Shown: one piece after another, positions 1 to 9,521 of the stretch | Position numbering within the stretch: position 1 is the stretch's first letter | Layout of the letters: every line of letters starts with the position of its first letter | Translations under genes and position numbers: made by a program | DNA from: Marinicellulosiphila megalodicopiae | Lineage (GTDB): Bacteria; Pseudomonadota; Gammaproteobacteria; Pseudomonadales; Natronospirillaceae | DNA: 64,000 bases | Direction of reading: 5' to 3' | Assembly (NCBI RefSeq): GCF_045862395.1 | Contig: NZ_AP023087.1 | Location: 3,534,001 to 3,598,000, forward strand | Notes under the pieces: generated by a model | The model's database searches: none | Told to the model about the DNA's origin: nothing | Seen by the model: the letters and a program-made list of their open reading frames with translations, nothing else

Positions 1-590
1 TTGATACCAGTATTTCTGTTTCGGTTAGCCCATTGTATTTACCAGGCTTCTTTTTTGCATTAGCGTTATTTTTAAGCCTTCCAGCATTAAAGCTTTCGAT
101 CAGACAATATTCAATCGAAGCGAGCAACACCATTAAACAACTTACATTAACTTCTATCACCTTAATTTGTGCAATCGTTCTTGTCCGATTATTTCTAAAC
201 AGTTCAATTAATTTAAATCAAAGTGCATCTATGCCAATTGTCATCGCTAACTCTATGACAAGTTGGTTTCCTGATACATGGGTATTTTTCTCTCCATTTA
301 TTGGGGCTTTAGGCTCGTTTATTTCAGGTAGTGCCACATTTTCAAATATGATGTTTAGCCAGCTTCAGTTTGCAGGAGCCGAACAACTATCTCTGGACCC
401 AAATAAAATGATGATTTTACAAGTTATCGGCGCTAATGCAGGCAATATGATTTGTGTGGTTAATGTGGTTGCCGCCGCATCAGTGGTAGGCTGCCAAGGC
501 CAAGAAGGTCAAATCATCAAACTGACAATTATCCCGATGATGATTTATTGTCTAAGTGCGGCAAGTTTCGTTTTGCTTTTTTTCCTATAA
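1..590 (+). CDS. L-lactate permease, C-terminal part (5' end outside window)
   Basis: The reading frame is open from the window edge (codons in phase from base 3), so the gene is cut by the window and the TTG at 33 is not a real start. The visible ~195 residues are hydrophobic membrane helices. The stretch FFSPFIGALGSFISGSATFSNMMF, followed by a segment with NAGNMICVVNVVAAAS, is the conserved C-terminal signature of the LctP/LldP lactate permease family, which imports L-lactate (and glycolate) with protons across the inner membrane. The protein ends in a last helix, as expected. No lactate dehydrogenase gene is next to it in the window; a diguanylate cyclase follows. Family assignment is firm, substrate inferred. 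Confidence 0.85.
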   Translation, partial: DTSISVSVSPLYLPGFFFALALFLSLPALKLSIRQYSIEASNTIKQLTLTSITLICAIVLVRLFLNSSINLNQSASMPIVIANSMTSWFPDTWVFFSPFIGALGSFISGSATFSNMMFSQLQFAGAEQLSLDPNKMMILQVIGANAGNMICVVNVVAAASVVGCQGQEGQIIKLTIIPMMIYCLSAASFVLLFFL

Positions 591-611
591 ATTACAAATA
601 ATTACAACGCG

Positions 612-661
612 ATTAGACCTGTGATTTACACTGATAATAGTGATAAAAAATTAGGTCTAAT
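612..661 (+). promoter_or_regulatory. Inverted repeat covering the ribosome binding site of the diguanylate cyclase
   Basis: ATTAGACCT at 612-620 is complementary to AGGTCTAAT at 653-661, which ends directly against the ATG at 662. A smaller dyad (CACT..AGTG, 629-642) lies inside the loop. The right arm contains the only Shine-Dalgarno-like bases (AGG) for the downstream gene, so a folded transcript would hide it. It has no T-tract, so it does not look like a terminator for the permease gene. Function is inferred. Confidence 0.45.
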
Positions 662-1678
662 ATGCCAGTACAACCAGAACAACTCGATGCCGCTTTTTTA
701 AAAATGAATCTTGCTAAAGATTTTTTAATGGCACACCAATTGATCCCCACGCCAGTTCAATATTGGATTGCCTATGAATACAGCGCATCTGGGCACCCTG
801 AAATAACTGAACTAATAGATGAATACCTAAAAGAGCATGTTGATTTAAATCCACATTTTATCGGTCATTTATATGAAAAGTGCTTTTTGCCAACAAGCGA
901 TACCGAGCTTGCACAAAGCGTCGACTCTTTGCTTGGCAGTGTTCTAAAAGATGTATCAGAAAATGGAAAAATGTTAGATAGCTACGCTTCACTTTTAGAC
1001 AATCAAGTTGATCACATTGAGCATGCAGGCGTACAAGATGCCATAAAACTTATTTCTGAAGTGGCTAAAACCACAAAACAAACCGCGCAAAATCAACATG
1101 AGCTAAGCCAACGATTACTCCACTCTGAACAAAACGCCAAACAGTTACAACAAGCCCTAAAAGAAGCGCAATTAGAAGCCATTACCGACCAATTAACCGG
1201 CTTATATAATCGAAAAGGAATGGATAAAAAATTACCACTTTTAGAAATTGATCATGACGAATTCTCAATCATTATTATGGATATCGATTTTTTCAAAAAT
1301 ATAAATGATGATAATGGACACATACTGGGAGATCGTGTTTTAAGACAGTTTGGACAAGTAATTAAAAACACAGTAAGAGGGGATGATCTTAGTATTCGAT
1401 TTGGGGGAGAAGAATTTTTAATTATTTTACCTTCCACTCTTACTACAGGCGCGGTCACCGTTGCACAAAACATTCAAGCTAAAATCAGTAAAATGGCTTG
1501 GAAAAATAAAAAAACAGGCGCAACAATAGGCCCTGTTACGATGTCATTTGGCATAGTGACCAAGCAATTAGATGAATCATGGGAAGATTCCATTCAAAAA
1601 GCCGATCAAGCTTTATATCACGCAAAAAATACAGGTCGAAATAAAATCATTATCTCACCAGACAAAGAAATCGATTAA
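662..1678 (+). CDS. Diguanylate cyclase (GGDEF domain)
   Basis: Predicted to make the second messenger cyclic di-GMP from two GTP. The N-terminal ~165 residues are a helical, probably cytosolic sensory region with a coiled-coil linker (about 135-170). The GGDEF domain follows (about 172-335): metal-binding MDIDFFKNINDDNGH at 206-220, active-site GGEEF at 248-252 (an active variant of GGDEF) and an RxxD inhibitory product site (RGDD, 239-242) five residues before it, so feedback inhibition is likely. No membrane segment is seen. The N-terminal region resembles the helical leader of other gammaproteobacterial GGDEF proteins, but I cannot name its ligand. The start codon lies next to an inverted repeat that may control translation. 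Confidence 0.9.
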   Translation: MPVQPEQLDAAFLKMNLAKDFLMAHQLIPTPVQYWIAYEYSASGHPEITELIDEYLKEHVDLNPHFIGHLYEKCFLPTSDTELAQSVDSLLGSVLKDVSENGKMLDSYASLLDNQVDHIEHAGVQDAIKLISEVAKTTKQTAQNQHELSQRLLHSEQNAKQLQQALKEAQLEAITDQLTGLYNRKGMDKKLPLLEIDHDEFSIIIMDIDFFKNINDDNGHILGDRVLRQFGQVIKNTVRGDDLSIRFGGEEFLIILPSTLTTGAVTVAQNIQAKISKMAWKNKKTGATIGPVTMSFGIVTKQLDESWEDSIQKADQALYHAKNTGRNKIIISPDKEID

Positions 1679-1775
1679 GTATTACCGATTAAAAGAACAT
1701 TGTTAAAACAATCGCATAGAAACCTATGCCTAGATTCTGTATGATCTATTTTCATCAAATTGTTTTAAAACTACT

Positions 1776-2945
1776 ATGACTGAACCTTCTATAATATTTT
1801 CATTTTTCATTATTTTTTCTGGCGCTGCAGTTTTATCCACCCTTGCCTTAATGTTTAGACAGCCTATGCTCATTGCCTATATTGGGCTTGGAATTTTGGT
1901 GGGTCCTTTTTCATTAGATTTAATTCCAAATACAAAAATGCTCGATGACGTATCTGAAATCGGCATCATATTTTTGTTATTTTTACTGGGCTTGGACATG
2001 CAGCCTTCAAGCCTTTTGCACACACTAAAAAAGACAACCACAGTTGCACTAATCAGTTCGACATTATTTGCAGGTCTTGGATTTTCACTTGCGCTTATGT
2101 TTGGTTTTAGTTTTACAGAATCGATCATCACCGGTTTATGTATGATGTTTTCAAGTACAATTATCGGAATTAAATTATTACCAACCACAGTATTACACCA
2201 TAAACACACAGGTGAATTAATGGTGGGCATTTTATTATTACAAGATATTATCGCCATAATGGTACTTGTCGGTATTGGCGGCATCGAACAGGGCACATCA
2301 GACTGGTTAAGTTATTTTTACCTAATAGTGGCATTCCCATTATTGATTGGCATTTCATGGATTGGGGTGCGATTTATTATTTTGCCTTTATTTATGAAAT
2401 TTGATCGTTTTCAAGAATACATTTTCTTATGCGCCATTGGTTGGTGTCTAGGACTTGCAGAATTAGCAGAAGTATTTAATTTAAGTTATGAGGTCGGAGC
2501 GTTTATCGCCGGGATTTCGTTAGCTTCAAGCCCTATATCTCAGTTTATTGCCATTAGCTTAAAACCTTTACGTGATTTCTTTTTGGTTTTATTCTTCTTC
2601 ACACTGGGCGCAAACTACGACGTTGAATTTATTCAACTCATTTATTGGCAAGCTGCATTACTGGCTATTGCTGTACTTGTGATTAAACCAATTGTATTTA
2701 GATTACTTTTAAATAAATTAAGTGAACGTAACAGCCTTTCATGGGACGTTGGATTTCGCCTTGGACAAATCAGTGAGTTTAGTCTGGTGATAGTATTAAT
2801 TGCAGGCTCAAGCGCATTAATCAGCGCAAAATCAGCATCATTCATTCAAACTGCAGCCATCATCACTTTTGCTGTTTCCAGCTATATAGTAATGATGTAC
2901 TTTCCAAACCCAATTGCAGTTAAAGAAGAATTACGTAGAGATTAA
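1776..2945 (+). CDS. CPA2-family cation:proton antiporter (Kef-type membrane domain)
   Basis: A 389-residue integral membrane protein with about 11-12 helices. It belongs to the Na+/H+ exchanger domain family of the monovalent cation:proton antiporter-2 class: the first helices with YIGLGILVGP and the following FLLFLLGLDMQP are characteristic, as is the later GAFIAGISLASSP. It stops after the membrane domain and has no RCK/TrkA-N domain, unlike KefB and KefC, so ligand gating would have to come from elsewhere. It overlaps the convergent tgpA gene by 15 bases at the 3' end. Ion specificity (K+ or Na+) cannot be judged from sequence. Confidence 0.85.
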   Translation: MTEPSIIFSFFIIFSGAAVLSTLALMFRQPMLIAYIGLGILVGPFSLDLIPNTKMLDDVSEIGIIFLLFLLGLDMQPSSLLHTLKKTTTVALISSTLFAGLGFSLALMFGFSFTESIITGLCMMFSSTIIGIKLLPTTVLHHKHTGELMVGILLLQDIIAIMVLVGIGGIEQGTSDWLSYFYLIVAFPLLIGISWIGVRFIILPLFMKFDRFQEYIFLCAIGWCLGLAELAEVFNLSYEVGAFIAGISLASSPISQFIAISLKPLRDFFLVLFFFTLGANYDVEFIQLIYWQAALLAIAVLVIKPIVFRLLLNKLSERNSLSWDVGFRLGQISEFSLVIVLIAGSSALISAKSASFIQTAAIITFAVSSYIVMMYFPNPIAVKEELRRD

Positions 2946-4925
2946 TTGTCTAAAACTTTTTTTAATTTCAGACTTAGTTATGTTTGAGTCACTTGAAAAA
3001 CGCCAAGACAAATACAGCGTTAAAAATTGTTCAGCATTGTGGGAAGACTTAGGATAGGTTTTAACCCACAAAGCAAGTTTATCTTCCATCGATTGGTTTG
3101 GTTTAAACTGCCCTAGTTTTTTATCAATTTTATTAATCCATTTTACATGCATCGGTAAAAACAAGCTCACAATCGGTTTTCGTAATACCCAGATTAAAAA
3201 AACCATTACACTAAAGATAAATCCCCCCAGTAAAACCTTTTTAAAATTTTGATTCCACCATCTTCCAACCCCTCTTACGATATCAGATTGATTATTCGCA
3301 CTGTAATTTAATACTTTGTTTTGCCAAGCATAATTCATAGCATCCATCCTTTGTTGAATAGCTATCATCCAAGTTGAGCGAGCTATTGATTCAACAAACC
3401 CACTAGGTGCAAACATTGAATCCATTCCCTGCTCAATTCGCGTCAGCGCAACGGAAGAAGTTGGATCCACCCTTTGCCAATGTTCATTTATGTAAACCTC
3501 AACCCAAGCATGAGCTTGCTTTTGATTTATCTGCCAAAACCCACCAATTTCATTATATTCTCCACCAAGATACCCTCCAACAATTCTAGCTGGTATGCCT
3601 TGCATTCTAGCCATAACGGTTAACGTGGAGGCATAATGCGAACAAAACCCTTCTTTGGTTTCAAATAGAAACTGATCGATTTGATTGTCATTATTTAGTT
3701 TTCCAGGTGAAAGTGTGTAGTAAAATTTTTGCAAAGAAAAGTGCGTTAATATTTTTTGAATGTATTTCGAATCTGATTCACTGTCTTGCATTAACTGATT
3801 ACTAAAAGCGAACGTTCTGGGATTTAATTGTTTAGGTAAAGCGAGATAATTTTGCTTTTGTTGCTCAGTTAAATTTTGCTCCAAGAAAAGCTGTTCAGAA
3901 GAGATGACATCATATTTTTCAATTTTTGAAAATTCAATATTAGATTGAACTGTTTGATCATTTAAAACCTGACTTTTACTTATGGATTTCACCGGAGAAT
4001 CCATGAGCATCATCCATTTTTGGAAACTAGGTTGCATAATTACCTGATAATATTGTTGATCATTAGCTGCAGAATTATTTTCCCAGTTAACTTCATTAGA
4101 AAATTTTCGCGTCCATGATTTACCATCATAATGATCAAGCGTCATAGCACGCCAATATAAATCTTTCTGATTGGGTTGTTCACCAATAGGTAATTTTTCC
4201 CCGCGTGCATTATTAAATGTGACTCGAAATGCAGGTTGATTGGACTGCGCTAAACTAGCAATGCTACCTGGATTTAACGAGTCACTTAACCCTGTTGTGC
4301 CTTGATCATTCATTCCTGGCACACTCCAAAATGCATTAATGCGAGGAAACATCAAAAATACTATTAACATCAGTGGCACACATATCAACATTTGTTTAAA
4401 AGTAAATCCTAATATTTTATGAATCATTAAAGGGGTTTGATGCTCAATTGCTACCATTACACTTAATAGCACAGTCATATTTACAACTAACCAAATTCCA
4501 TATATTAAAGACTGATCTAAAATACAGGCTGTCGAACTTACAAATAAAAGCGACATCATTAAAACATAAATATCTGTTTTTTTATTTATTTCCAAAATTT
4601 TAAAAAAAACTGCAAGTAATGAAAAACTAACAATGCCCTCCACACTATAATGCAACAAGGAAAACAGGCCAGCCAAAGAAAGTATTACGACCACAAAGGC
4701 AAATTTTACAAACGATGAAAGAGTAATGTTTTTATAAAAAATATATCCTTGGAAAGTAATAATACATATTAATAATCCATGTAACGTTATAGGCATATTT
4801 AATAAGAAAGGTAACCAAGTAACAATTAAGGCAAGTATTAACCATATTTTAATAGCTGGGTTAACAGCTGGGTTAACATCATATTTTGGTATTAAAGTAG
4901 AGTTATGTAGAGTTTTATTTTTCAT
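2931..4925 (-). CDS. tgpA: TgpA-type transglutaminase-like membrane protein (DUF3488/DUF4129)
   Basis: Last gene of the moxR-DUF58-tgpA operon. The N-terminal ~190 residues carry several membrane helices, followed by a periplasmic region holding a transglutaminase-like core: EGFCSHYASTLTVMARMQGIPARIVGGYLGGE carries the catalytic Cys, QAHAWVEVYIN the His and RVDPTSSV the Asp. A last helix and a short cytosolic tail (DUF4129-like) close the protein. In Pseudomonas aeruginosa the homologue is essential; its substrate is unknown. I place the start at the ATG at 4925, which overlaps the TGA of the upstream gene (TGATG), rather than nine codons earlier, because this gives translational coupling. 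Confidence 0.88.
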   Translation of the reverse strand: MKNKTLHNSTLIPKYDVNPAVNPAIKIWLILALIVTWLPFLLNMPITLHGLLICIITFQGYIFYKNITLSSFVKFAFVVVILSLAGLFSLLHYSVEGIVSFSLLAVFFKILEINKKTDIYVLMMSLLFVSSTACILDQSLIYGIWLVVNMTVLLSVMVAIEHQTPLMIHKILGFTFKQMLICVPLMLIVFLMFPRINAFWSVPGMNDQGTTGLSDSLNPGSIASLAQSNQPAFRVTFNNARGEKLPIGEQPNQKDLYWRAMTLDHYDGKSWTRKFSNEVNWENNSAANDQQYYQVIMQPSFQKWMMLMDSPVKSISKSQVLNDQTVQSNIEFSKIEKYDVISSEQLFLEQNLTEQQKQNYLALPKQLNPRTFAFSNQLMQDSESDSKYIQKILTHFSLQKFYYTLSPGKLNNDNQIDQFLFETKEGFCSHYASTLTVMARMQGIPARIVGGYLGGEYNEIGGFWQINQKQAHAWVEVYINEHWQRVDPTSSVALTRIEQGMDSMFAPSGFVESIARSTWMIAIQQRMDAMNYAWQNKVLNYSANNQSDIVRGVGRWWNQNFKKVLLGGFIFSVMVFLIWVLRKPIVSLFLPMHVKWINKIDKKLGQFKPNQSMEDKLALWVKTYPKSSHNAEQFLTLYLSWRFSSDSNITKSEIKKSFRQLIST

Positions 4926-5881
4926 CAGAATTTCGCCAATTGTAATAAGCAATCATTTAAATGTGCTTGCCTTAATTCAGATTGAAAAACGGGTTCAATT
5001 TTTACTCCTGGTAATACTAGCCCGTAGTGAATATTATTTTTGTCTGCTTGAATAATCAAATAACACAAATGACTTAATCTAGACTCTTGCTCCAGCATTG
5101 GAAAATCGTCCCATGCAATCCATATATTCCCAGCATTCACATCCACAAACTCTTTAACTTTTAATTCACCTGTTTTAGCATAATTTACCCAATGAATATG
5201 ACCTAATCGCTCACCAGGTTGGTATTGTTTTAATTGATTAAAATCTTCACTCCCAACAATTTGAGTGTCTTCGAATGTTTCTTGATCACCATTTTGATTA
5301 TTACCCCCTAAAACGTTTGCATTAATCGCAGCAGGATAAACCCATGTATTTAATTCCAAAAAAACATAACTAAATCCATAGGCGATACCAAACGGATACA
5401 CTGATGAAAACATCATTCTATCTAAGGGTAGCTGCCCTCTTTGAAAAGTCGGTTGTTTGACAAACATTGACTTAGCTTGGTTTTTGTTTAAGTGAACCAA
5501 GGACAATACCTGGCTTGGAGTATGGATCATTAATCCATAAATATTTTTTTTGGGATGTAATAATTGAAATTGAAATTCGGCGGACTCATTCACAAAACAA
5601 TTAGTGCTATTGACTGCGATAATTTGTAACTTCGCTAAATTTAAAAACGTTAATATAAAATTCCATACAAATAATGACAACAACCAAAACGCTAATATAT
5701 AAAACACATTATTTTCATAATTAATACCAGCCAACACCATTAAGCTAATCACACTTAAAAACATCAAACTGAGTTTGGAAGGAATAATATAAATTTTTTT
5801 ATGACTTAAAGTAACATGAGATGAATATTGCGCACGTTTTTTAATTATTTTTTCAAATCGTTTTTTTATGAACCCGTTCAT
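4925..5881 (-). CDS. DUF58 protein
   Basis: Middle gene of the three-gene operon. Two N-terminal helices (about residues 36-75) anchor it in the inner membrane; the C-terminal half contains the DUF58 signature, seen here as GSEDFNQLKQYQPGERLGHIHWVNYAKTGELKVKEF around residues 210-245. DUF58 proteins resemble von Willebrand factor A domains and regularly occur next to MoxR ATPases and TgpA-type transglutaminases; the complex is thought to serve in envelope maturation or stress response. The stop overlaps the tgpA start by one base, so the pair is translationally coupled. A Lys/Arg-rich N-terminus fits the inside-positive rule. Confidence 0.87.
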   Translation of the reverse strand: MNGFIKKRFEKIIKKRAQYSSHVTLSHKKIYIIPSKLSLMFLSVISLMVLAGINYENNVFYILAFWLLSLFVWNFILTFLNLAKLQIIAVNSTNCFVNESAEFQFQLLHPKKNIYGLMIHTPSQVLSLVHLNKNQAKSMFVKQPTFQRGQLPLDRMMFSSVYPFGIAYGFSYVFLELNTWVYPAAINANVLGGNNQNGDQETFEDTQIVGSEDFNQLKQYQPGERLGHIHWVNYAKTGELKVKEFVDVNAGNIWIAWDDFPMLEQESRLSHLCYLIIQADKNNIHYGLVLPGVKIEPVFQSELRQAHLNDCLLQLAKF

Positions 5882-5893
5882 AAGAAAACCCCA

Positions 5894-6817
5894 TTAATTG
5901 GCTGAAACAGAATCTAACATCGTTTCTAATAATGCATCCATATTTTGTTTTTGAGCTAATACCAATCGATGTGTGCACACAGATTTAAATACAACACTAA
6001 TATCTTTTGGGACAACAAAATCACGCTTTTGCATGAACGCCCATGCTTTACCCATTTGAATTAAAGCCATCGCACCGCGTGGTGACAATCCCACTTTACA
6101 ATATTCTGGTAGTCTGGTCTTGGCAATTAAAGCCTGTGCGTAATCCAACACCTGATCCGACACATCTATATTTTTAACTTCTTTTTGGATGTCACATAAC
6201 AATGCATGATTTATCACAGATGATAATTTTTCAATTTGATCTCTACCTGCTTGACCTTTAAGCATTAATCTCTCAGCTTGTTGATCGGGATAACCAAGAG
6301 ATAATTTAATATTAAATCGATCTAATTGCGATTCGGGTAATAAATAGGTGCCACTTTGTTCAGTTGGATTTTGAGTTGCTATAACAAAAAATGGCTGGGC
6401 TAAAGTATAAGTTTGCCCATCAACGGACACTTCTTTTTCTTCCATGGCTTGTAATAATGCACTTTGTGCCTTGGGTGTCGCGCGATTTAATTCATCAGCT
6501 AACAATAACTGACAAAATACGGGACCTTGATGAAATGAAAACGACTGAGACTGTGGATTAAAAATATTACTGCCCGTCACATCAGAAGGCAACATATCCG
6601 ATGTGAATTGAATTCGATTAAAGGATAAATCAAATAATTTTGCCATAGCAGAGGCTAATGTTGTTTTACCCATGCCAGGTAAATCTTCAATTAATAAATG
6701 TCCATTTGCTAATAAACAGGCAACCGCTAAACGAATACTTTTTGGTTTGGATAAGATGACGGTTTCTAATTGAAGAATCAGCTGATCAATACAGTGAAAG
6801 TGTGAATCATTTTTCAT
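5894..6817 (-). CDS. MoxR-family AAA+ ATPase
   Basis: First gene of the operon with DUF58 and tgpA (12-bp gap). Walker A is LPGMGKTTLA near residues 43-52, Walker B LLADELNRATPKAQSALLQAMEE near 104-125, and the arginine-finger/sensor part follows with ESQLDRFNIKL and GLSPRGAMALIQ. Length (307 residues) is normal for MoxR proteins, which act as chaperone-like ATPases on vWA-domain partners, here presumably the DUF58 protein. A 76-bp gap separates it from holA upstream; I see no strong terminator there, so read-through from holA is possible. Confidence 0.92.
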   Translation of the reverse strand: MKNDSHFHCIDQLILQLETVILSKPKSIRLAVACLLANGHLLIEDLPGMGKTTLASAMAKLFDLSFNRIQFTSDMLPSDVTGSNIFNPQSQSFSFHQGPVFCQLLLADELNRATPKAQSALLQAMEEKEVSVDGQTYTLAQPFFVIATQNPTEQSGTYLLPESQLDRFNIKLSLGYPDQQAERLMLKGQAGRDQIEKLSSVINHALLCDIQKEVKNIDVSDQVLDYAQALIAKTRLPEYCKVGLSPRGAMALIQMGKAWAFMQKRDFVVPKDISVVFKSVCTHRLVLAQKQNMDALLETMLDSVSAN

Positions 6818-6893
6818 TTATACCAGCCTTATTATTTTACACAGTTTTAAACAGAGACTATTTAGTTTAGATCATAAAATGCATTTCATAAAA

Positions 6894-7934
6894 CTAACTT
6901 ACGTCTAATGCTTGATTTAACATGATCATGCCCTGAACATTAAACCATGCAAATATGAGCGCTTCAAATTGTTGCCACACATTACCTTTGAACTGACCTT
7001 TGATCGTCCGATCAATTAATCCACAAAAACGCACCATTTGCTGTAGATCGTTTAAACTTTTTTGACCTAATGCTCGATTGTACAATACCTGCTGAGCATC
7101 CCAGATACGCTGAGATGTAAATACTTGATTGGTAGGCTGACCATGGTTAGCTGCATATTTAAGCATTGAAAGAACTCGAATATCTTTACTTAGTGCCCAT
7201 AAGATAATGGTTGGCTCAACTGCTTCACCTTGCAACCCCTGTAATATTTTAAATGACCGTTTAACATCGTTTTTAAGCATTGACTCACTTAAATCAAATA
7301 CATTATAACGAGCACTGTCTGCCACTGAATTAATGACTGTCTGCAGATCTATATTACTACCTTGAGCAATTAATACTAATTTTTCAATTTCTTGCTTTCC
7401 AGCTAATAAATTACCATCGACTTTTTCAACCAGCAACTGAAGCGCTTCTTGATCAATAGTTAAACCTTTACTTTTAATCCGATCATTAATCCAAGCTGGT
7501 AATTGAGCAATTGCGATTGGCCATAATGCAATCCATTGAGCGTGTTTTTCTAAGGTTTTAAACCACTTTGTTTTAGTACTTGCCGATTCAATTTTAGGGC
7601 AGACCAATAATAAAACATTATCTGGATTAGGTTGCTCGAAATACGCAGCCAATGCTTTTTGCCCTTCGGCATTAAGTTTACCAGTCAAGCGTAACTCAAT
7701 CATTTTACGATCACCAAACAAACTCACTGCTTGATTCGCCTCAATGACTTGCGCCCATTTAAAGCGACCATCCACTTCAAACACTTCACGCTCAACTACG
7801 CCTTTTGCTCTAGCAGCCTGACGAATTTGATCACAACATTCATCTACTAATAAAGGCTCATCACCTGAAACCCAGTAAAACAATTCTAAGGATTGTTTTA
7901 ACTTAGCAGGTAATTGATTGGCGTTAACTTTCAT
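6894..7934 (-). CDS. holA: DNA polymerase III delta subunit
   Basis: HolA is the clamp-loader subunit that opens the beta sliding clamp. The N-terminal motif PVYWVSGDEPLLVDE-like (here YWVSGDEPLLVDECCDQIRQAA, residues 19-40) and LLLVCPKIESASTKTKWFKTLEK are typical; length 346 matches the family. Downstream features such as GNLLAGKQEIEKL and ARYNVFDLSESML are also conserved. It lies only 3 bases after cmk, so it belongs to the gyrA-pheA-hisC-tyrA-cmk transcription unit. This location is unusual: in most gammaproteobacteria holA follows lptE and precedes nadD, whereas cmk is normally followed by rpsA. Confidence 0.92.
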   Translation of the reverse strand: MKVNANQLPAKLKQSLELFYWVSGDEPLLVDECCDQIRQAARAKGVVEREVFEVDGRFKWAQVIEANQAVSLFGDRKMIELRLTGKLNAEGQKALAAYFEQPNPDNVLLLVCPKIESASTKTKWFKTLEKHAQWIALWPIAIAQLPAWINDRIKSKGLTIDQEALQLLVEKVDGNLLAGKQEIEKLVLIAQGSNIDLQTVINSVADSARYNVFDLSESMLKNDVKRSFKILQGLQGEAVEPTIILWALSKDIRVLSMLKYAANHGQPTNQVFTSQRIWDAQQVLYNRALGQKSLNDLQQMVRFCGLIDRTIKGQFKGNVWQQFEALIFAWFNVQGMIMLNQALDVS

Positions 7935-7937
7935 GTT

Positions 7938-8603
7938 TTATAAGCCTATTTTATCAACTTGGTTTTTCATAAATTCAAATACTTCTTTAATATCCATATC
8001 ACTGCTATCAATTAATATTGCATCATGAGCAGGTTTTAAAGGCGCTTCTTCTCTATTCATATCACGATCATCTCGGTCTTGAATATCTTTTAGTATCGCA
8101 TCAAAGTCTGTATTTTTTCCAAGTTGTTGTAACTGGGTGACTCTACGTTGTGCTCGAACATTTGCACTTGCTGTTAAGAAAAATTTAACAGGCGCATTTG
8201 GAAACACAACCGTGCCCATATCGCGTCCATCTGCAACCAAGCATTGATGTTGAGCAAAGGCTCGTTGACGGTTTAATAATGACTGTCTTACAGATTTAAA
8301 CGGAGCAATTTGAGACGCTAATTTTGCTACCTGTTCAGTTCTAATTTCATTTGTAACATCTTGCCCTTCAAGCAAAATTGTTAATTTTGAATCTTCATTT
8401 ACAAAACGAACATCTAAATGCTCTGCAATTGTTGCTACAGCTTGTTCATTTTTTGGATCTATACTGTGCTGCTTAACGGCCAATGCACACAATCTATAAA
8501 GTGCACCAGAATCTAATAACATCCAGTTTAAATGTTGAGCTAATAATGAACTTAACGTCCCTTTACCTGCGCCACCAGGGCCGTCAATTGTTATTACCTT
8601 CAT
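7938..8603 (-). CDS. cmk: Cytidylate kinase
   Basis: Phosphorylates CMP and dCMP to the diphosphates. The P-loop IDGPGGAGKGTLS begins at residue 6, followed by LDSGALYR, and by VADGRDMGTVVFPNAPVKFFLTA around 120-142, and RDDRDMNREEAPLKPA near the end, all hallmarks of Cmk. The length of 221 residues is normal. It is in a tight operon: 18 bp after tyrA and 3 bp before holA. In Pseudomonas the order is tyrA/aroA-cmk-rpsA; here aroA is absent between tyrA and cmk, and rpsA does not follow. Confidence 0.95.
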   Translation of the reverse strand: MKVITIDGPGGAGKGTLSSLLAQHLNWMLLDSGALYRLCALAVKQHSIDPKNEQAVATIAEHLDVRFVNEDSKLTILLEGQDVTNEIRTEQVAKLASQIAPFKSVRQSLLNRQRAFAQHQCLVADGRDMGTVVFPNAPVKFFLTASANVRAQRRVTQLQQLGKNTDFDAILKDIQDRDDRDMNREEAPLKPAHDAILIDSSDMDIKEVFEFMKNQVDKIGL

Positions 8604-8621
8604 ACTTCTCCCTTTGCAAGA

Positions 8622-9521
8622 TTATTTATTACTTCTTGCTTGTAAAACTTCTGTAAAATATTCGCGTGCTGTTTTTGCTTCACTGAGCACACTTTTAATG
8701 GTTTGTTCGTCATTACTTGATATCGCTTCTTTTAAAATATCCAAATCCGCAGTGAACGAATTTAACACTTCTAATAAAGCATCTTTATTACACTTAAAGA
8801 TATCATGCCACATGGTCGTTTCACTTGCGGCAATTCGCGTGAAATCTCTAAATCCGCCCGCTGCATAATGAAAGATTTCACGATTTTCACTTCTATGATT
8901 TAACGTATTAACCAATGAAAACGCCAATAAATGAGGTAAATGACTGGTCGCTGCTAACACATGATCGTGGTGCTCAACATTCATTTCTACAACATGCGCA
9001 CCAACAAATTTCCAAATGGATTCGATTGTGTTTAATGCAATTTTATCTGTATAAATATCTGGAGTTAAAATAACTTGATGACAATCATAAAGCTCTGAAT
9101 TTGCAGCCATCACACCACTTTTTTCAGCACCCGCAATAGGATGACCCGGAACAAAATAATTTGGCATATTGCCAAAAACTTTTTTACTTGCTCGAATCAC
9201 TTCATCTTTTACGCTACCCACATCTGTCAGAATTACTTGATCTTTCAAAAAGGGTTTAATCGCTTGTAGCGAAGATTCTATAGAAAGCATTGGCACACAC
9301 AAAACAATGATATCTGCTTGTTTTGCCATTGATTCTAAATCACTACTACCTTGGTCAATAATGCAATTATCAAGAGCGATATCAACAGTTTGCTGTTTGC
9401 GCGCATAACCCAGTACTTTAAAATCATCTTTTGATTGTCGTCTTTTGATTAATGCTTGCCCTAAAGAAGCGCCCATTAAACCCAAGCCAACGATTAGAAT
9501 ATTTTTATTATAAAATAACAT
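8622..9521 (-). CDS. tyrA: Prephenate dehydrogenase
   Basis: Oxidatively decarboxylates prephenate in tyrosine biosynthesis. The N-terminal NAD(P)-binding fold shows VGLGLMGASLGQAL; PGHPIAGAEKSGV and the later SHLPHLLAFSLVNTL are the conserved prephenate dehydrogenase motifs; FRDFTRIAASETTMWHDIF is the C-terminal signature. At 299 residues it lacks both a chorismate mutase domain (as in E. coli TyrA) and a fused or adjacent AroA (as in Pseudomonas). Its start overlaps the stop of hisC by one base, indicating coupling. Confidence 0.94.
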   Translation of the reverse strand: MLFYNKNILIVGLGLMGASLGQALIKRRQSKDDFKVLGYARKQQTVDIALDNCIIDQGSSDLESMAKQADIIVLCVPMLSIESSLQAIKPFLKDQVILTDVGSVKDEVIRASKKVFGNMPNYFVPGHPIAGAEKSGVMAANSELYDCHQVILTPDIYTDKIALNTIESIWKFVGAHVVEMNVEHHDHVLAATSHLPHLLAFSLVNTLNHRSENREIFHYAAGGFRDFTRIAASETTMWHDIFKCNKDALLEVLNSFTADLDILKEAISSNDEQTIKSVLSEAKTAREYFTEVLQARSNK

